64,000 nt of DNA from DATKJS01 sp964551995 (GTDB taxonomy: Bacteria > Acidobacteriota > Aminicenantia > Aminicenantales > Saccharicenantaceae): NCBI GenBank assembly GCA_964551995.1, contig CAZKFD010000011.1, positions 310,001 to 374,000 of the forward strand, in the 5' to 3' direction. The notes below the pieces were generated by a model that did no database searches, was not told where the DNA came from, and saw nothing but the letters and a program-made list of their open reading frames with translations. Positions 26,957 through 35,148 of the stretch are shown here, piece after piece (the first letter of the stretch is position 1; each line of letters begins with the position of its first letter). The translations under genes were made by a program, and so were the position numbers.

Positions 26957-27070
26957 ATCGAGATGTTCAAGACGGACGGAGAATCGATTCCCCAATACCC
27001 TTCCATAACCCTCCTTCTTTTTGTTCCAGAGTGAGGGGTGCCGCGGGGGCACCCCTCCTCTGCCTTTTTT
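26957..27070 (+). ncRNA. Probable sigma54-dependent small RNA (or 23-codon leader peptide)
   Basis: The unit runs from the expected start of the sigma54 promoter to an intrinsic terminator, about 114 bases. It contains one ATG frame, 26963-27034, encoding 23 residues (MFKTDGESIPQYPSITLLLF then VPE), whose stop codon falls in the terminator stem. No convincing ribosome-binding site precedes that ATG, so an untranslated regulatory RNA is preferred. The gene on the other side (27149, reverse strand) is convergent and not a target of this promoter. Function unknown. Confidence 0.55.
27028..27070 (+). terminator. Intrinsic terminator of the small transcript
   Basis: The stem AGAG(t)GAGGGGTGCC pairs with GGCACCCCTCCTCT: 14 base pairs with one bulged T and a 5-base loop (27043-27047). 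After three bases it is followed by six T residues at 27065-27070. Strong Rho-independent form on the forward strand. Confidence 0.75.
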
Positions 27071-27101
27071 CTTCGGATTCGGCCGGAACCGCCGTCTTCA
27101 T

Positions 27102-27127
27102 AAAAAACAGGGCGGGAACCGCCTCCC
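27102..27127 (-). terminator. Weak terminator of the methyltransferase gene
   Basis: On the reverse strand, GGCGG-ttc-CCGCC is followed by CTGTTTTTTA shortly after the methyltransferase stop. The stem is short. Confidence 0.4.
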
Positions 27128-27148
27128 ATGCGTGTCGGGAAGGTCGCC

Positions 27149-27895
27149 TCAGGCGAGGCTCTGCTGGCGGCCCGACGGCGTGACGGGCTTCTTGGCCCAG
27201 AACGTGCCGAACACGGTTTCACACCAGACGAGCTCGCTGTGGATGAAGCCCGCGGCCCGGAGCCAGCGCAGCCAGGCTTGATGGGTCGACGGGAAATAGG
27301 CGGGCCGGCTTCGGGCGTACCAGTCCTGGAGATCCTGCCGGTCCACCCCCGTCGCCAGGACGTCCCGCTCCCACTGCTTCCAGATGATGCTGCGCGCTTC
27401 CGCAGAATTCATCTCCAGCATCACGGAGAAGGCGAAAATCCCGCCCGGCTTGAGGGACCAGAAGACGTTCCGGCAGAGGGCGTCTTTCTCGGCTGCCGTC
27501 TCGAGGAAATGGAAAGCCAGGTTGGACAGGGCGTAATCGAAAGCCATGGGCCGCGAATAGCGGCCGGTGCTCCTTCGCTCGATCTCGACCCAGCCGGCGC
27601 TCCGGCCGAGCCGCTCCCGGCAGGCCAGAACCATGGCGGGCTCGTATTCGACGGCCGTCAATTTCATCCGGGGGACTTCCTCGATGAGCCGGGAGGTTAA
27701 GAGTCCCGTCCGGGAACCGAGCTCGAGGACCGACGGTGATTCCGTCTCCCTCGTAAGCATGGCTTCGAGGAGGGAATCCAGGATCTCGGCCTGGCAAGGG
27801 ACGAACCGCCGGATTTCCGCGTCGAAGGCCTCGGGGACGGAGAGAAAGGGGGCGTCCGCGGCGACAGGCGTGCCGGGGACGCAACATTCGTTCAT
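27149..27895 (-). CDS. Class I SAM-dependent methyltransferase
   Basis: The protein of about 248 residues has the SAM-binding motif SVLELGSRTGLLTSRLIEE and later acidic/aromatic motifs (LTAVEYEPAMVLACRERLG, FDYALSNLAFHFLE, LKPGGIFAFSVML). The arrangement resembles BioC- and ubiquinone/tRNA-type small-molecule methyltransferases. ATG 27895 begins MNECCVPGTPVAADAPFLS; upstream sequence in the same frame overlaps the Nudix gene and is not coding. It faces the sigma54 locus convergently. Confidence 0.85.
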   Translation of the reverse strand: MNECCVPGTPVAADAPFLSVPEAFDAEIRRFVPCQAEILDSLLEAMLTRETESPSVLELGSRTGLLTSRLIEEVPRMKLTAVEYEPAMVLACRERLGRSAGWVEIERRSTGRYSRPMAFDYALSNLAFHFLETAAEKDALCRNVFWSLKPGGIFAFSVMLEMNSAEARSIIWKQWERDVLATGVDRQDLQDWYARSRPAYFPSTHQAWLRWLRAAGFIHSELVWCETVFGTFWAKKPVTPSGRQQSLA

Positions 27896-28027
27896 CAAGA
27901 CCTGATCCTTAGCAGGTTGTAAGCCCTGCCGGTGTTTTAGTCGCATGAAGGCCGCGGATTCCGCAAAATCGCGGGATTTCCCACTCTCCTCCGGGCATCC
28001 GAGGCTCGCGGGCGCCGGCCGTTTTGA

Positions 28028-28033
28028 TATAAT
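28028..28033 (+). promoter_or_regulatory. -10 element upstream of the Nudix gene
   Basis: A consensus TATAAT stands 28 bases before the ATG. No clear -35 is visible at the expected spacing. Confidence 0.35.
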
Positions 28034-28060
28034 ACAGGGACGCCGCCTGGGGCGGTCGAG

Positions 28061-28693
28061 ATGGACAGCCGCACCCTTCTGGAGAAGATCGAATGGGCCC
28101 TTCGAGAGCCGCTCCCCGGAATCCCGGCCCAGCTCGCCATGGCGCCTGAGCCCCGGCGGGGCCACAAAGCTTATTTCGAGGTCGAGGGGAGCTGCCTCAA
28201 GGCTGGGGTCCTGGTCCTTCTGTTCGAGCGGGCGGGCCAGCTTCGACTCCTCCTGACTCAGAGGGCCGACCGTCTCCTCCATCATCGAGGCCAGATTTCC
28301 CTGCCCGGGGGGGAACAGCAGCCCGGTGAATCCGCCGAGGCGACGGGTCTCCGCGAGACCGAAGAGGAGCTGGGGCTGGTTCTGGAGGGCGCGACGATCC
28401 TGGGCCGGCTGACGCCTCTTTATATTCCGCCGAGCAACTTCTGTGTCTATCCCACGGTCGTCTTTTTCGCGGGGACGCCGGTTGTCCGGCCGCAGCCGGA
28501 CGAGGTGGCTGAAGTCATCGAGTTCCCCCTCCAGTGCCTGGCCGACCCGTTGAGCCGCCGGCGCGAAACATGGACGATCGAGGGCCGGACGGTGAGCGTG
28601 CCCTTTTACGAGTTCGCAGGATACAAAATCTGGGGCGCGACGGCCATGATCCTGGCGGAGCTTGCGGCCCTGCTCGAGAAGATGCTTGATTGA
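28061..28693 (+). CDS. Nudix hydrolase, CoA pyrophosphatase type
   Basis: The 210-residue protein has LLLTQRADRLLHHRGQISLP before the Nudix box. This is the extra motif of the CoA pyrophosphatase group (NudL/PCD1). The box itself follows as GGEQQPGESAEATGLRETEEELG and matches GX5EX7REUXEEXGU. Expected to split CoA or acyl-CoA into phosphopantetheine and 3',5'-ADP. The C-terminal part ends with TVSVPFYEFAGYKIWGATA, also typical. Upstream of trpS in the same direction. Confidence 0.88.
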   Translation: MDSRTLLEKIEWALREPLPGIPAQLAMAPEPRRGHKAYFEVEGSCLKAGVLVLLFERAGQLRLLLTQRADRLLHHRGQISLPGGEQQPGESAEATGLRETEEELGLVLEGATILGRLTPLYIPPSNFCVYPTVVFFAGTPVVRPQPDEVAEVIEFPLQCLADPLSRRRETWTIEGRTVSVPFYEFAGYKIWGATAMILAELAALLEKMLD

Positions 28694-28742
28694 CTGCCCC
28701 GAAGGCCGATACAATACGTCCGGTGTTGAATGAGGTCCGGAT

Positions 28743-29735
28743 ATGAGCAAACGCAAGCGCGTCCTGAGCGGCATCCAGCCGAGCGGCACGATCCACATCG
28801 GCAATTATTTCGGGGCTATCGAGAACTGGGTCCGCCTGATCCCGGACTACGATTGCTTTTTCACGATCGTCGACTATCACGCCATAACGCAGAGCTACGA
28901 GCCCTCCCTCATGCAAAAGCGGATCTGGGAGGCCGCGCTGGACAACATCGCCGCCGGGCTCGACCCCGCCCGGTGCACGATCTTCGTCCAGAGCCACGTC
29001 CCGGAGCACACGGAGCTCTGCTGGCTTCTCAACTGCGTCACCCCGACGGGCGAGCTCGGCCGCATGACCCAGTTCAAGGAGAAGTCCGAGCGGGAGCCGG
29101 AGAACGTCACGGCCGGCCTGCTCAACTACCCCATCCTCCAGGCCGCGGACATCCTCATCTACAAGGCCGACGCCGTCCCGGTCGGCGAGGACCAGGCCCA
29201 GCACCTCGAGCTCACGCGCGAGATCGCCCGACGCTTCAACAACCGCTTCGGCGACTATTTCCCCGAGCCCCGGACCCTGCTCGGCCGGGGCTCCCGGATC
29301 CTGGGGATCGACGGCGAAGCCAAGATGAGCAAATCCCTGAACAACGCCATCGGCGTCGCCGAGGACCCGGACGCCATTTGGGAGAAACTGCGGCCGGCCA
29401 AAACGGACGTGGCCCGCAAGCGGCGCCGCGACCCTGGCCATCCCGACCGATGCAACATCTTCAGCTATCACAAACTCGTGACTCCGGACCTAGAGATCCA
29501 GGAGATCATCGCCGGGTGCACCTCGGCGGGGATCGGCTGCATCGACTGCAAGAGGATCTTCTTCGGGAACCTGATGCGCGTCCTGGGCCCGATCCGCGAG
29601 AAGCGCCGCGAGCTCGAGCGCAAGCCCGAGTTCGTCCGCGAGGCATTGAAGGAAGGAGCGAGGAAGGCCCGTTCCGCGGCCCGGGAGACGCTCGACGGCG
29701 CCAAGAGGCTGATGGGCCTCATTTCCGATTATTGA
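28743..29735 (+). CDS. trpS: Tryptophan-tRNA ligase
   Basis: The 330-residue class I synthetase has the HIGH-type motif in GIQPSGTIHIGNYFGAI and the KMSKS motif in DGEAKMSKSLNNAIG. Length matches the bacterial enzyme (325-340). A C-terminal basic helical tail (REKRRELERKPEFVREAL) binds tRNA. The ATG is preceded by GAGGTCCGGAT. Essential; charges tRNA-Trp. Confidence 0.96.
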   Translation: MSKRKRVLSGIQPSGTIHIGNYFGAIENWVRLIPDYDCFFTIVDYHAITQSYEPSLMQKRIWEAALDNIAAGLDPARCTIFVQSHVPEHTELCWLLNCVTPTGELGRMTQFKEKSEREPENVTAGLLNYPILQAADILIYKADAVPVGEDQAQHLELTREIARRFNNRFGDYFPEPRTLLGRGSRILGIDGEAKMSKSLNNAIGVAEDPDAIWEKLRPAKTDVARKRRRDPGHPDRCNIFSYHKLVTPDLEIQEIIAGCTSAGIGCIDCKRIFFGNLMRVLGPIREKRRELERKPEFVREALKEGARKARSAARETLDGAKRLMGLISDY

Positions 29736-29841
29736 CGGGAAAGGCCGCCCCGGCCGGGCGGCACCCCCGGCGTTCCCCAAGCAACCATTTCCCCGGCTCG
29801 TTCGTCTTTGGGATCGAAGGACGAATTCCGAGGAGGTTCGC

Positions 29842-30654
29842 ATGTCGAAGATTGGAAAACGGCTCCCGGCGGCCCTCCTGGCCGTGGCGCTGGCCGGGCT
29901 CTTCGCGTTCGCCGGGGCCGACTATCGCGAGGAATTTTCGAAATCCGTGCCCCTCAAGGCGGGCGAGACCTTCGTCCTGGCCAACGTCAACGGCAAGGTC
30001 TCGGTGTCCACGTGGAGGGAGAGCCGGGTCGAGATCAAGGCCGTGAAGATCGCGCGTGACGCCGCGCGGGACCTCAAGGACGTGGAGATCCGGGTCGCGG
30101 AATCGGCCGGAAGGGTCGAGGTCAAAGCCGTCTGGCCGAAAAACAGGCATGATGTTCATGTTTCTGTCAATTTCGAGGTCAGGGTGCCCGAGGACGTGAA
30201 CTTGAAGAGGGTTGAGACCGTCAACGGCGACGTCAAGGTTTCGGGGTCTTTCGGCGCCGCGGTCCTGGGAAGCACCAACGGCTCGGTGACGGCCGAAGGG
30301 GTCCGTGGCGCTCTCGACGCCGAGACGACGAACGGCGGGATCAGAGTTGTCGGGCTGGAAGGCCGGCTGGCTGCGGAGACCACGAACGGCAGCATACGCA
30401 TTGAGAAGCTGACCTTTAGGGACGGGGTCCGGGCGGAGACGACGAACGGATCGATTCACCTGGCCTTCGGTTCCGCGGGGCCCGTCAACGCCACCCTCCG
30501 GGCGGAGACGACCAACGGACACGTCTCGGTGGATCTGCCCGTGACGCTGAAGAACCTCCGGCGGTCCCGGAGGATGATTGAAGCTCAGGTCGGGCAGGGC
30601 GGCCCGGAAATCGCGCTCTGCACGACCAATGGTTCGATCCTGATCGGAGAGTAG
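29842..30654 (+). CDS. Exported DUF4097 beta-strand-repeat protein
   Basis: The 270-residue protein has a signal peptide (MSKIGKRLPAALLAVALAGL, cleaved near residue 26). A beta-solenoid-like C-terminal half carries repeated TNG turns: STNGSV, ETTNGGI, ETTNGSIR, ETTNGSIHL, ETTNGHV and CTTNGSI at about 20-residue intervals. This is the DUF4097 (putative adhesin) pattern seen in many Acidobacteriota. An envelope or surface role is likely but unproven. Converges on the Ser/Thr kinase gene with 10 bases between. GAGGAGG precedes ATG 29842. Confidence 0.88.
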   Translation: MSKIGKRLPAALLAVALAGLFAFAGADYREEFSKSVPLKAGETFVLANVNGKVSVSTWRESRVEIKAVKIARDAARDLKDVEIRVAESAGRVEVKAVWPKNRHDVHVSVNFEVRVPEDVNLKRVETVNGDVKVSGSFGAAVLGSTNGSVTAEGVRGALDAETTNGGIRVVGLEGRLAAETTNGSIRIEKLTFRDGVRAETTNGSIHLAFGSAGPVNATLRAETTNGHVSVDLPVTLKNLRRSRRMIEAQVGQGGPEIALCTTNGSILIGE

Positions 30655-30664
30655 GCGGCCGCGG

Positions 30665-32065
30665 TTATCCTTTCGCGCCGGCGGCGGAGTCTTCCTTGAT
30701 ATAGAGGACGCCGGTCTGCTTGACAAGGCTCTGAAATTCCGCTTCGGGGATGTCGCCCCTGACTTCGGCCTCGACGTGCCTGCCGAAGTAGAGCTTCTTG
30801 TTGACCCCCTCGATGAGACTCGTGACCCTGAGGTACAGCGCGGCCGGGGGCCTATCAGCCACGACGGTCACCTTGTCCCCACTGACGATGACGGCCCGGA
30901 CCTCGGGAATCTTGGATATCTTCTGGACGAACCGGTTGAGCTGATGCCTCTTCTTGTTCCGGAGGGCGCGGTAGAGAAACAGGGCGATCACGGCCGGGGC
31001 GATCAGGGAGCCCCAATCGACACGGGCGACGAGGAGGGCGGTAGTCAGGATGACGGCTGCGGCCAGGACGATGAGGCCTTTGTTCCCGTAGGGGATCGAC
31101 GTCTTGAGCCGCCCCGCCCATTCCCTGAGCCGCTCTCCGGGTGCTGGAGCGTAGCGGGAGCCGGTCTCGAGGTCCTCCTTCAGCCGCTTGAGGTCGGTCG
31201 CCAGGACGCGCGCATCGGCATAGCGATCCTCGGGCCGCTTGCGCAGGCAGCCGCTGACGACCCGCTGCACCTGGGGGGAGAGGTTCCTGCGCACGATCGT
31301 CACGGGCCGGGCCTCTTCATAGGCGATGGCGTGCATGGTGTCGAGCGGCGTTTCTCCTTTGAAGGGTAGCTCTCCCGTCACCATTTCGTACAAGACGATC
31401 CCCAGCGAAAAGATGTCGCTCCTCGGGCCCAGCCCCTGCCCCCGGGCCTGCTCCGGGCTCATGTAGCTAATCGTGCCCATGACGGCCCCGGGGAGGGTCT
31501 GGCCGCGCGCTTCGGTCAGAGTCCGGCCCGTCCCTCCGTCCTCGCCCCGCGTCGCTTCCGGAAGCTCAAGCAGCTTGGCCAGGCCGAAATCGAGGAGCTT
31601 GGCGTGGCCGTCGCGCGTTACCATGATGTTGTCGGACTTGATGTCCCGATGGACGATGTTCGCCTCGTGGGCCTTGGCGAGACCCTCGGCCACCTGGAAG
31701 GCGATTTCGACCGACCCGATGAGGTCGAGCTCCCCGTCGGCGATGAGGCGGCTGACGGTCTTGCCGTCGACATACTCCATGGCGATGAAGATGCTGCCCT
31801 CGGCCTCGTCAATGTCGTAGACTTGGGCGATGGCGGGGTGGCTGAGGGCCGCGGCCGACTGGGCTTCCCGCAGAAACCGGGTCCTTCGGTCCGGGTCGGC
31901 GACCAGCCCGGGGGTCAGCATTTTCAGGGCCACGGGCCGTTGGAGACGGAGGTCCCGGGCCCGGTAGACGACGCCCATGCCGCCCCGGCCGAGCAGGGCC
32001 TCGATTTTGTAGTGCTTGAGGGTCCGTCCGACCATATCGGACTCCGGCGGAGCGAGGCTATGCAT
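30665..32065 (-). CDS. Ser/Thr protein kinase with membrane hairpin and novel C-terminal domain
   Basis: Residues about 17-290 form a eukaryote-type kinase: glycine loop LGRGGMGVVYRARD, catalytic lysine in VALKML, IVHRDIKSDNIM, DFGLAKL, and SYMSPEQARG. Two adjacent hydrophobic segments (about 343-385) form a hairpin, so both ends probably face the cytoplasm. The last 75 residues (KKRHQLNRFVQKISKIPEV onward) form a compact alpha/beta domain I do not recognise, with KVTVVADRPPAALYLRV. ATG 32065 is preceded by GGGGAG. PknB-like kinases with PASTA domains are extracellular sensors; this one lacks them. Confidence 0.93.
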   Translation of the reverse strand: MHSLAPPESDMVGRTLKHYKIEALLGRGGMGVVYRARDLRLQRPVALKMLTPGLVADPDRRTRFLREAQSAAALSHPAIAQVYDIDEAEGSIFIAMEYVDGKTVSRLIADGELDLIGSVEIAFQVAEGLAKAHEANIVHRDIKSDNIMVTRDGHAKLLDFGLAKLLELPEATRGEDGGTGRTLTEARGQTLPGAVMGTISYMSPEQARGQGLGPRSDIFSLGIVLYEMVTGELPFKGETPLDTMHAIAYEEARPVTIVRRNLSPQVQRVVSGCLRKRPEDRYADARVLATDLKRLKEDLETGSRYAPAPGERLREWAGRLKTSIPYGNKGLIVLAAAVILTTALLVARVDWGSLIAPAVIALFLYRALRNKKRHQLNRFVQKISKIPEVRAVIVSGDKVTVVADRPPAALYLRVTSLIEGVNKKLYFGRHVEAEVRGDIPEAEFQSLVKQTGVLYIKEDSAAGAKG

Positions 32066-32135
32066 TTGTCTCCCCTAAATATCACAGGGCCTCCGCGGGG
32101 TCAACAGTCCGGCAGGCTCCCGGACTCCGCGGCGC

Positions 32136-34844
32136 TCATTTGGTCGTGATGAGGTTCCTCTTCCGGAGCTCCGCCAGGCTGGCTTCCCAGGGCCCGGCGT
32201 CCGCCCAAAGATAGTACGAAAAGTAGCGGACCGTTTTCTGGAAAATGGGGACCCACGGCTGGAGCTCGGCGTAATAGTGATGGGACTCTCCGTTGGAGGG
32301 GTGATTCATCCACACGTGGAGGAACTCGGGCTCGCTCACCGGGAAGGCGCCGACGAACGAGATGTCCTCGACCGTGTCCCGCCCCGCGTTCCAGCCTTCC
32401 TTGAGGAAGAAGATCCGTCCGAAGTACTCCTCGGGGCGCATCCGGACTTCTCGGCGTCCCTCGACCGACGGCACGACGAAGACGTCCTCGGTCCAGTGCC
32501 TCTTGCCCAGCTTGAGCATCGGCTGGGGGCCGATCATATGAAGCTCGGGATTGCGGAACTCGAGGGCGAAGCGGACCTCGACGAGTGGGGAGTCGCCGTA
32601 CAGGGTGAAGATCTTTTCCAGGCGGTTCCCGTAATAGTCGGCCTCCATCCGAACCTGAACGAACGGTCCCGCTCTCCGGACGACTTCCGCGTCATAGACC
32701 TTGTCGGTCTCGATCGAGGCCTGCCCCAGGAAATCCTCGAAGCCTCCGTACGGGTAGAAGCCGCGCTCGCGGAAGGGCCTCTTGTCCGTGTCCTCCTTTT
32801 CGGGCCACAGCTTGAAGAAGACATTGTCGTTGCGGGCCTTGACGATATACTCGATGATGCGGGCCCCCGTCCGGAGCAGGGTCACCCGGACCTTGTCGTT
32901 CTCCATCCGGAATTCGCCGATCCCGTCGCCGTTGAGGTCGACCTCCGTCACCCTGGCCGCCCCCGAAGCGGGCCCGACGCCGAGCTGGGTCTCGTTGACC
33001 GCGCCGAGCGCCAGGGCTCTGACAGTGTAAGAGCCGGGCTTGAGAGGCAAGCGGAAGGTCATCGTTTCGTGTCCGCCCGGCCGGGCCGTTCCGATTCTCG
33101 AGGCCTCGAAGAAAGGATTCCCGGACCCGTTTCCGGCATAGACGCGGACCGTCACCGGATAGCCCGTCCCGCCCGTGAAGTTGCAGACGGAGACGGGATA
33201 GACGACTTCTGGCTCTTGGCCGTAGAGGAGCTTGTGGACCGAGACGACGGGAGGAAGGTCGAGAATCGTCAGCGTCCTTTTCCGATGTCCCCGCCAGCGC
33301 ATCTCGACGAGGATCGGGTTGGTCCGGGCCATGGCGGCGAGGGTGGGCTCGACGAGGAAGCGGAACGTCCGTTCCGACCGCGGCGGAAGGGCGGCGTCCG
33401 CCGGCGCGCCCGTGACGCGAAGTTCCGGCGCCGGGCGGACCTCAAGCTCTCCGCGGACGGCGGCGTCGCCCGCATTCTCCGCCCGGACGACGATCTCGCG
33501 GCCCTCGACAGAAGCTTCGAGCTGGAGCGCGTCGCCGAAATAATTCTCGAGATAGACGCGGTCGAGGAGAAGGAGCAGGAGGGCGCTGCGGAATCTCGCC
33601 GGTCCCTGCATCCGGCCTTGGGGAAGGACGCCGACGGCGCGCCGGCCCAGGATCGCCTCCCACATTGATTCGCGGGTCAGGGCGTTGCCCTTTTTCGTGA
33701 AGAGGACCATGCAGGCCGGCGCCTCCTCGCGGACCATTCCCGTCTGGAGAACGAAGGGAACATTCTCGCCGTCGATCTGCTTCTTGTTTCCGTCGATCGC
33801 GATATAGCCGTCGTATTTGTACCTATCGCAATCCGGCGCGTAGACGGGACGGAAGATGTAGCCGTGCCGGTCCCTGACGAACGTGATCCATTCCTTTTCC
33901 GTCGGCATGTCCTGGAGCTTGACGCCGTCCCAGTTCCGGAGGCCGTAAGCGACCGTGCCGAGGCTGTGCGTGGCCTTGCCCGCGCCGACATCGGTGACGA
34001 CGTCCCGCAGGCCGACCTTTGCCAGCCAGGCCGGGAGCTCGTCCTGCATCAGGTAATCCATGTAACCGCTGAAGGTGAACCAGTCGTCGCCCTGGTTGAG
34101 GCCCCGGCCGATGATTTCAAGGGGGTGGCCCGGAAAACAGGTGACACTGTGGAGGAGAGTCCCGGTGCCGAACCAACCGCGGTGGAGGTCGTAGGACGCG
34201 AGGACGTCCCGGAGGCCGGAGAGGAGCCCCTTGAGACAGCTGCGGCTGTCGGCCGAATCGGTCACGACGGCGAAGAGGCGGCGGTCGCCGCTGCGGAGCT
34301 CGAAGGCGCGGAGGTCATGGAAGTCCCGGGCGTTGAGCTGATGGCCGTGAAGCCCTTCCCTCCAAGCGGTCATGTTGGGAAGACGGCCGAGGAGCTTTCG
34401 GCCGAGGGTGCTGTCGGGTTCGGCCCAGACAAGGACATCCTGCCTGTCGAGCGCCTTCTCGAGCGTCTCGGGCTCGGGGTCTTCGAGCTCGGGGAGGGGG
34501 GTTCGGAGATATCCGTCCAAAAAACCCTCGGCCAGGCAGAGTCCGGGGATTCCCAGCTCCTCGGCAATGTCCACTTTGCTCTGGGCGATGGATCTCGGGA
34601 CATCGGGTTCGCCGATGAGATAGAGATTGCCATACTGGGACCATTTCCAGTAGATGTCGTGCCAATAGTTCGTGTAGCCGTTGAATTGTCCGGAGGTCGT
34701 AATGGGGGCGGCGAAGGGGCCGGACGCTCCGGCGGGCCGGAAATGGTCGAGGCTCTCGGCAATGGCGGCGGACCGCCCGATCAGCAGAAGTCCCGCAACC
34801 AGCAATACGGATGAACTCCGGGGGTTCCCGTTCGGCAAGACCAT
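32136..34844 (-). CDS. Large secreted protein of unknown function
   Basis: The 902-residue protein begins with a signal peptide (LLVAGLLLIGRSAAIAES). The N-terminal half (about 40-420) has a long alpha/beta region with SLDHFRPAGASGPF, YWHDIYWKWSQYG and HRGWFGTGTLLHSVTCFPGH. A middle section (about 430-620) looks like beta-sandwich domains (ELEVRPAPELRVTG, SYTVRALALGAVNE). The C-terminal third resembles a galactose-mutarotase-like beta-sandwich (DKVRVTLLRTGARIIEYIVK, ESHHYYAELQPWVP). The combination suggests a carbohydrate-active or polysaccharide-binding enzyme, but I recognise no catalytic motif. It is monocistronic. Confidence 0.75.
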   Translation of the reverse strand: MVLPNGNPRSSSVLLVAGLLLIGRSAAIAESLDHFRPAGASGPFAAPITTSGQFNGYTNYWHDIYWKWSQYGNLYLIGEPDVPRSIAQSKVDIAEELGIPGLCLAEGFLDGYLRTPLPELEDPEPETLEKALDRQDVLVWAEPDSTLGRKLLGRLPNMTAWREGLHGHQLNARDFHDLRAFELRSGDRRLFAVVTDSADSRSCLKGLLSGLRDVLASYDLHRGWFGTGTLLHSVTCFPGHPLEIIGRGLNQGDDWFTFSGYMDYLMQDELPAWLAKVGLRDVVTDVGAGKATHSLGTVAYGLRNWDGVKLQDMPTEKEWITFVRDRHGYIFRPVYAPDCDRYKYDGYIAIDGNKKQIDGENVPFVLQTGMVREEAPACMVLFTKKGNALTRESMWEAILGRRAVGVLPQGRMQGPARFRSALLLLLLDRVYLENYFGDALQLEASVEGREIVVRAENAGDAAVRGELEVRPAPELRVTGAPADAALPPRSERTFRFLVEPTLAAMARTNPILVEMRWRGHRKRTLTILDLPPVVSVHKLLYGQEPEVVYPVSVCNFTGGTGYPVTVRVYAGNGSGNPFFEASRIGTARPGGHETMTFRLPLKPGSYTVRALALGAVNETQLGVGPASGAARVTEVDLNGDGIGEFRMENDKVRVTLLRTGARIIEYIVKARNDNVFFKLWPEKEDTDKRPFRERGFYPYGGFEDFLGQASIETDKVYDAEVVRRAGPFVQVRMEADYYGNRLEKIFTLYGDSPLVEVRFALEFRNPELHMIGPQPMLKLGKRHWTEDVFVVPSVEGRREVRMRPEEYFGRIFFLKEGWNAGRDTVEDISFVGAFPVSEPEFLHVWMNHPSNGESHHYYAELQPWVPIFQKTVRYFSYYLWADAGPWEASLAELRKRNLITTK

Positions 34845-34888
34845 CGCGTTCCTCCTCGTCTCGGAAGTCTCCGGGTCGGACCGCCCTT

Positions 34889-34913
34889 ATTATAAAGGCG
34901 GCCGGCCTGTCAA
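34889..34913 (-). promoter_or_regulatory. Possible promoter of the large secreted protein gene
   Basis: On the reverse strand TATAAT (34889-34894) and TTGACA (34908-34913) both match consensus exactly but are only 13 bases apart, shorter than normal. It stands about 45 bases before the gene. Confidence 0.3.
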
Positions 34914-35063
34914 TGAAAGACGAGCTGAGGCACACGCCGTCCTTTTTTTCGGAACTCATTCCCGCGGCCCGGGACGAAGCAGGCTCATCCGGCCCCGTTT
35001 TGCCGCCGGTAATCCGGTCAAGCGGGGGACTGTTGCTCTCTATAATATTGGCCTGTTTTTTGA

Positions 35064-35069
35064 TATAAT
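35064..35069 (+). promoter_or_regulatory. -10 element of the efflux operon
   Basis: TATAAT at 35064-35069, with a second TATAAT at 35041-35046. They precede the efflux genes by about 80-100 bases in an AT-rich patch. No clear -35 for either. Confidence 0.35.
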
Positions 35070-35148
35070 ATGGCGGGCCTGACGCCCCGCTGCCGGGTAT
35101 CCGTCGCCGCCGGTTCGGCGCGTTCGAGGGCCTAAAGGAAGGTGTGCC

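Noticed and set aside
30280..30650. Regularly spaced DNA repeats in the DUF4097 gene, suggesting an array
   Set aside because: They encode the recurring TNG turns of a beta-repeat protein and are not spaced or conserved like a CRISPR or tandem array.
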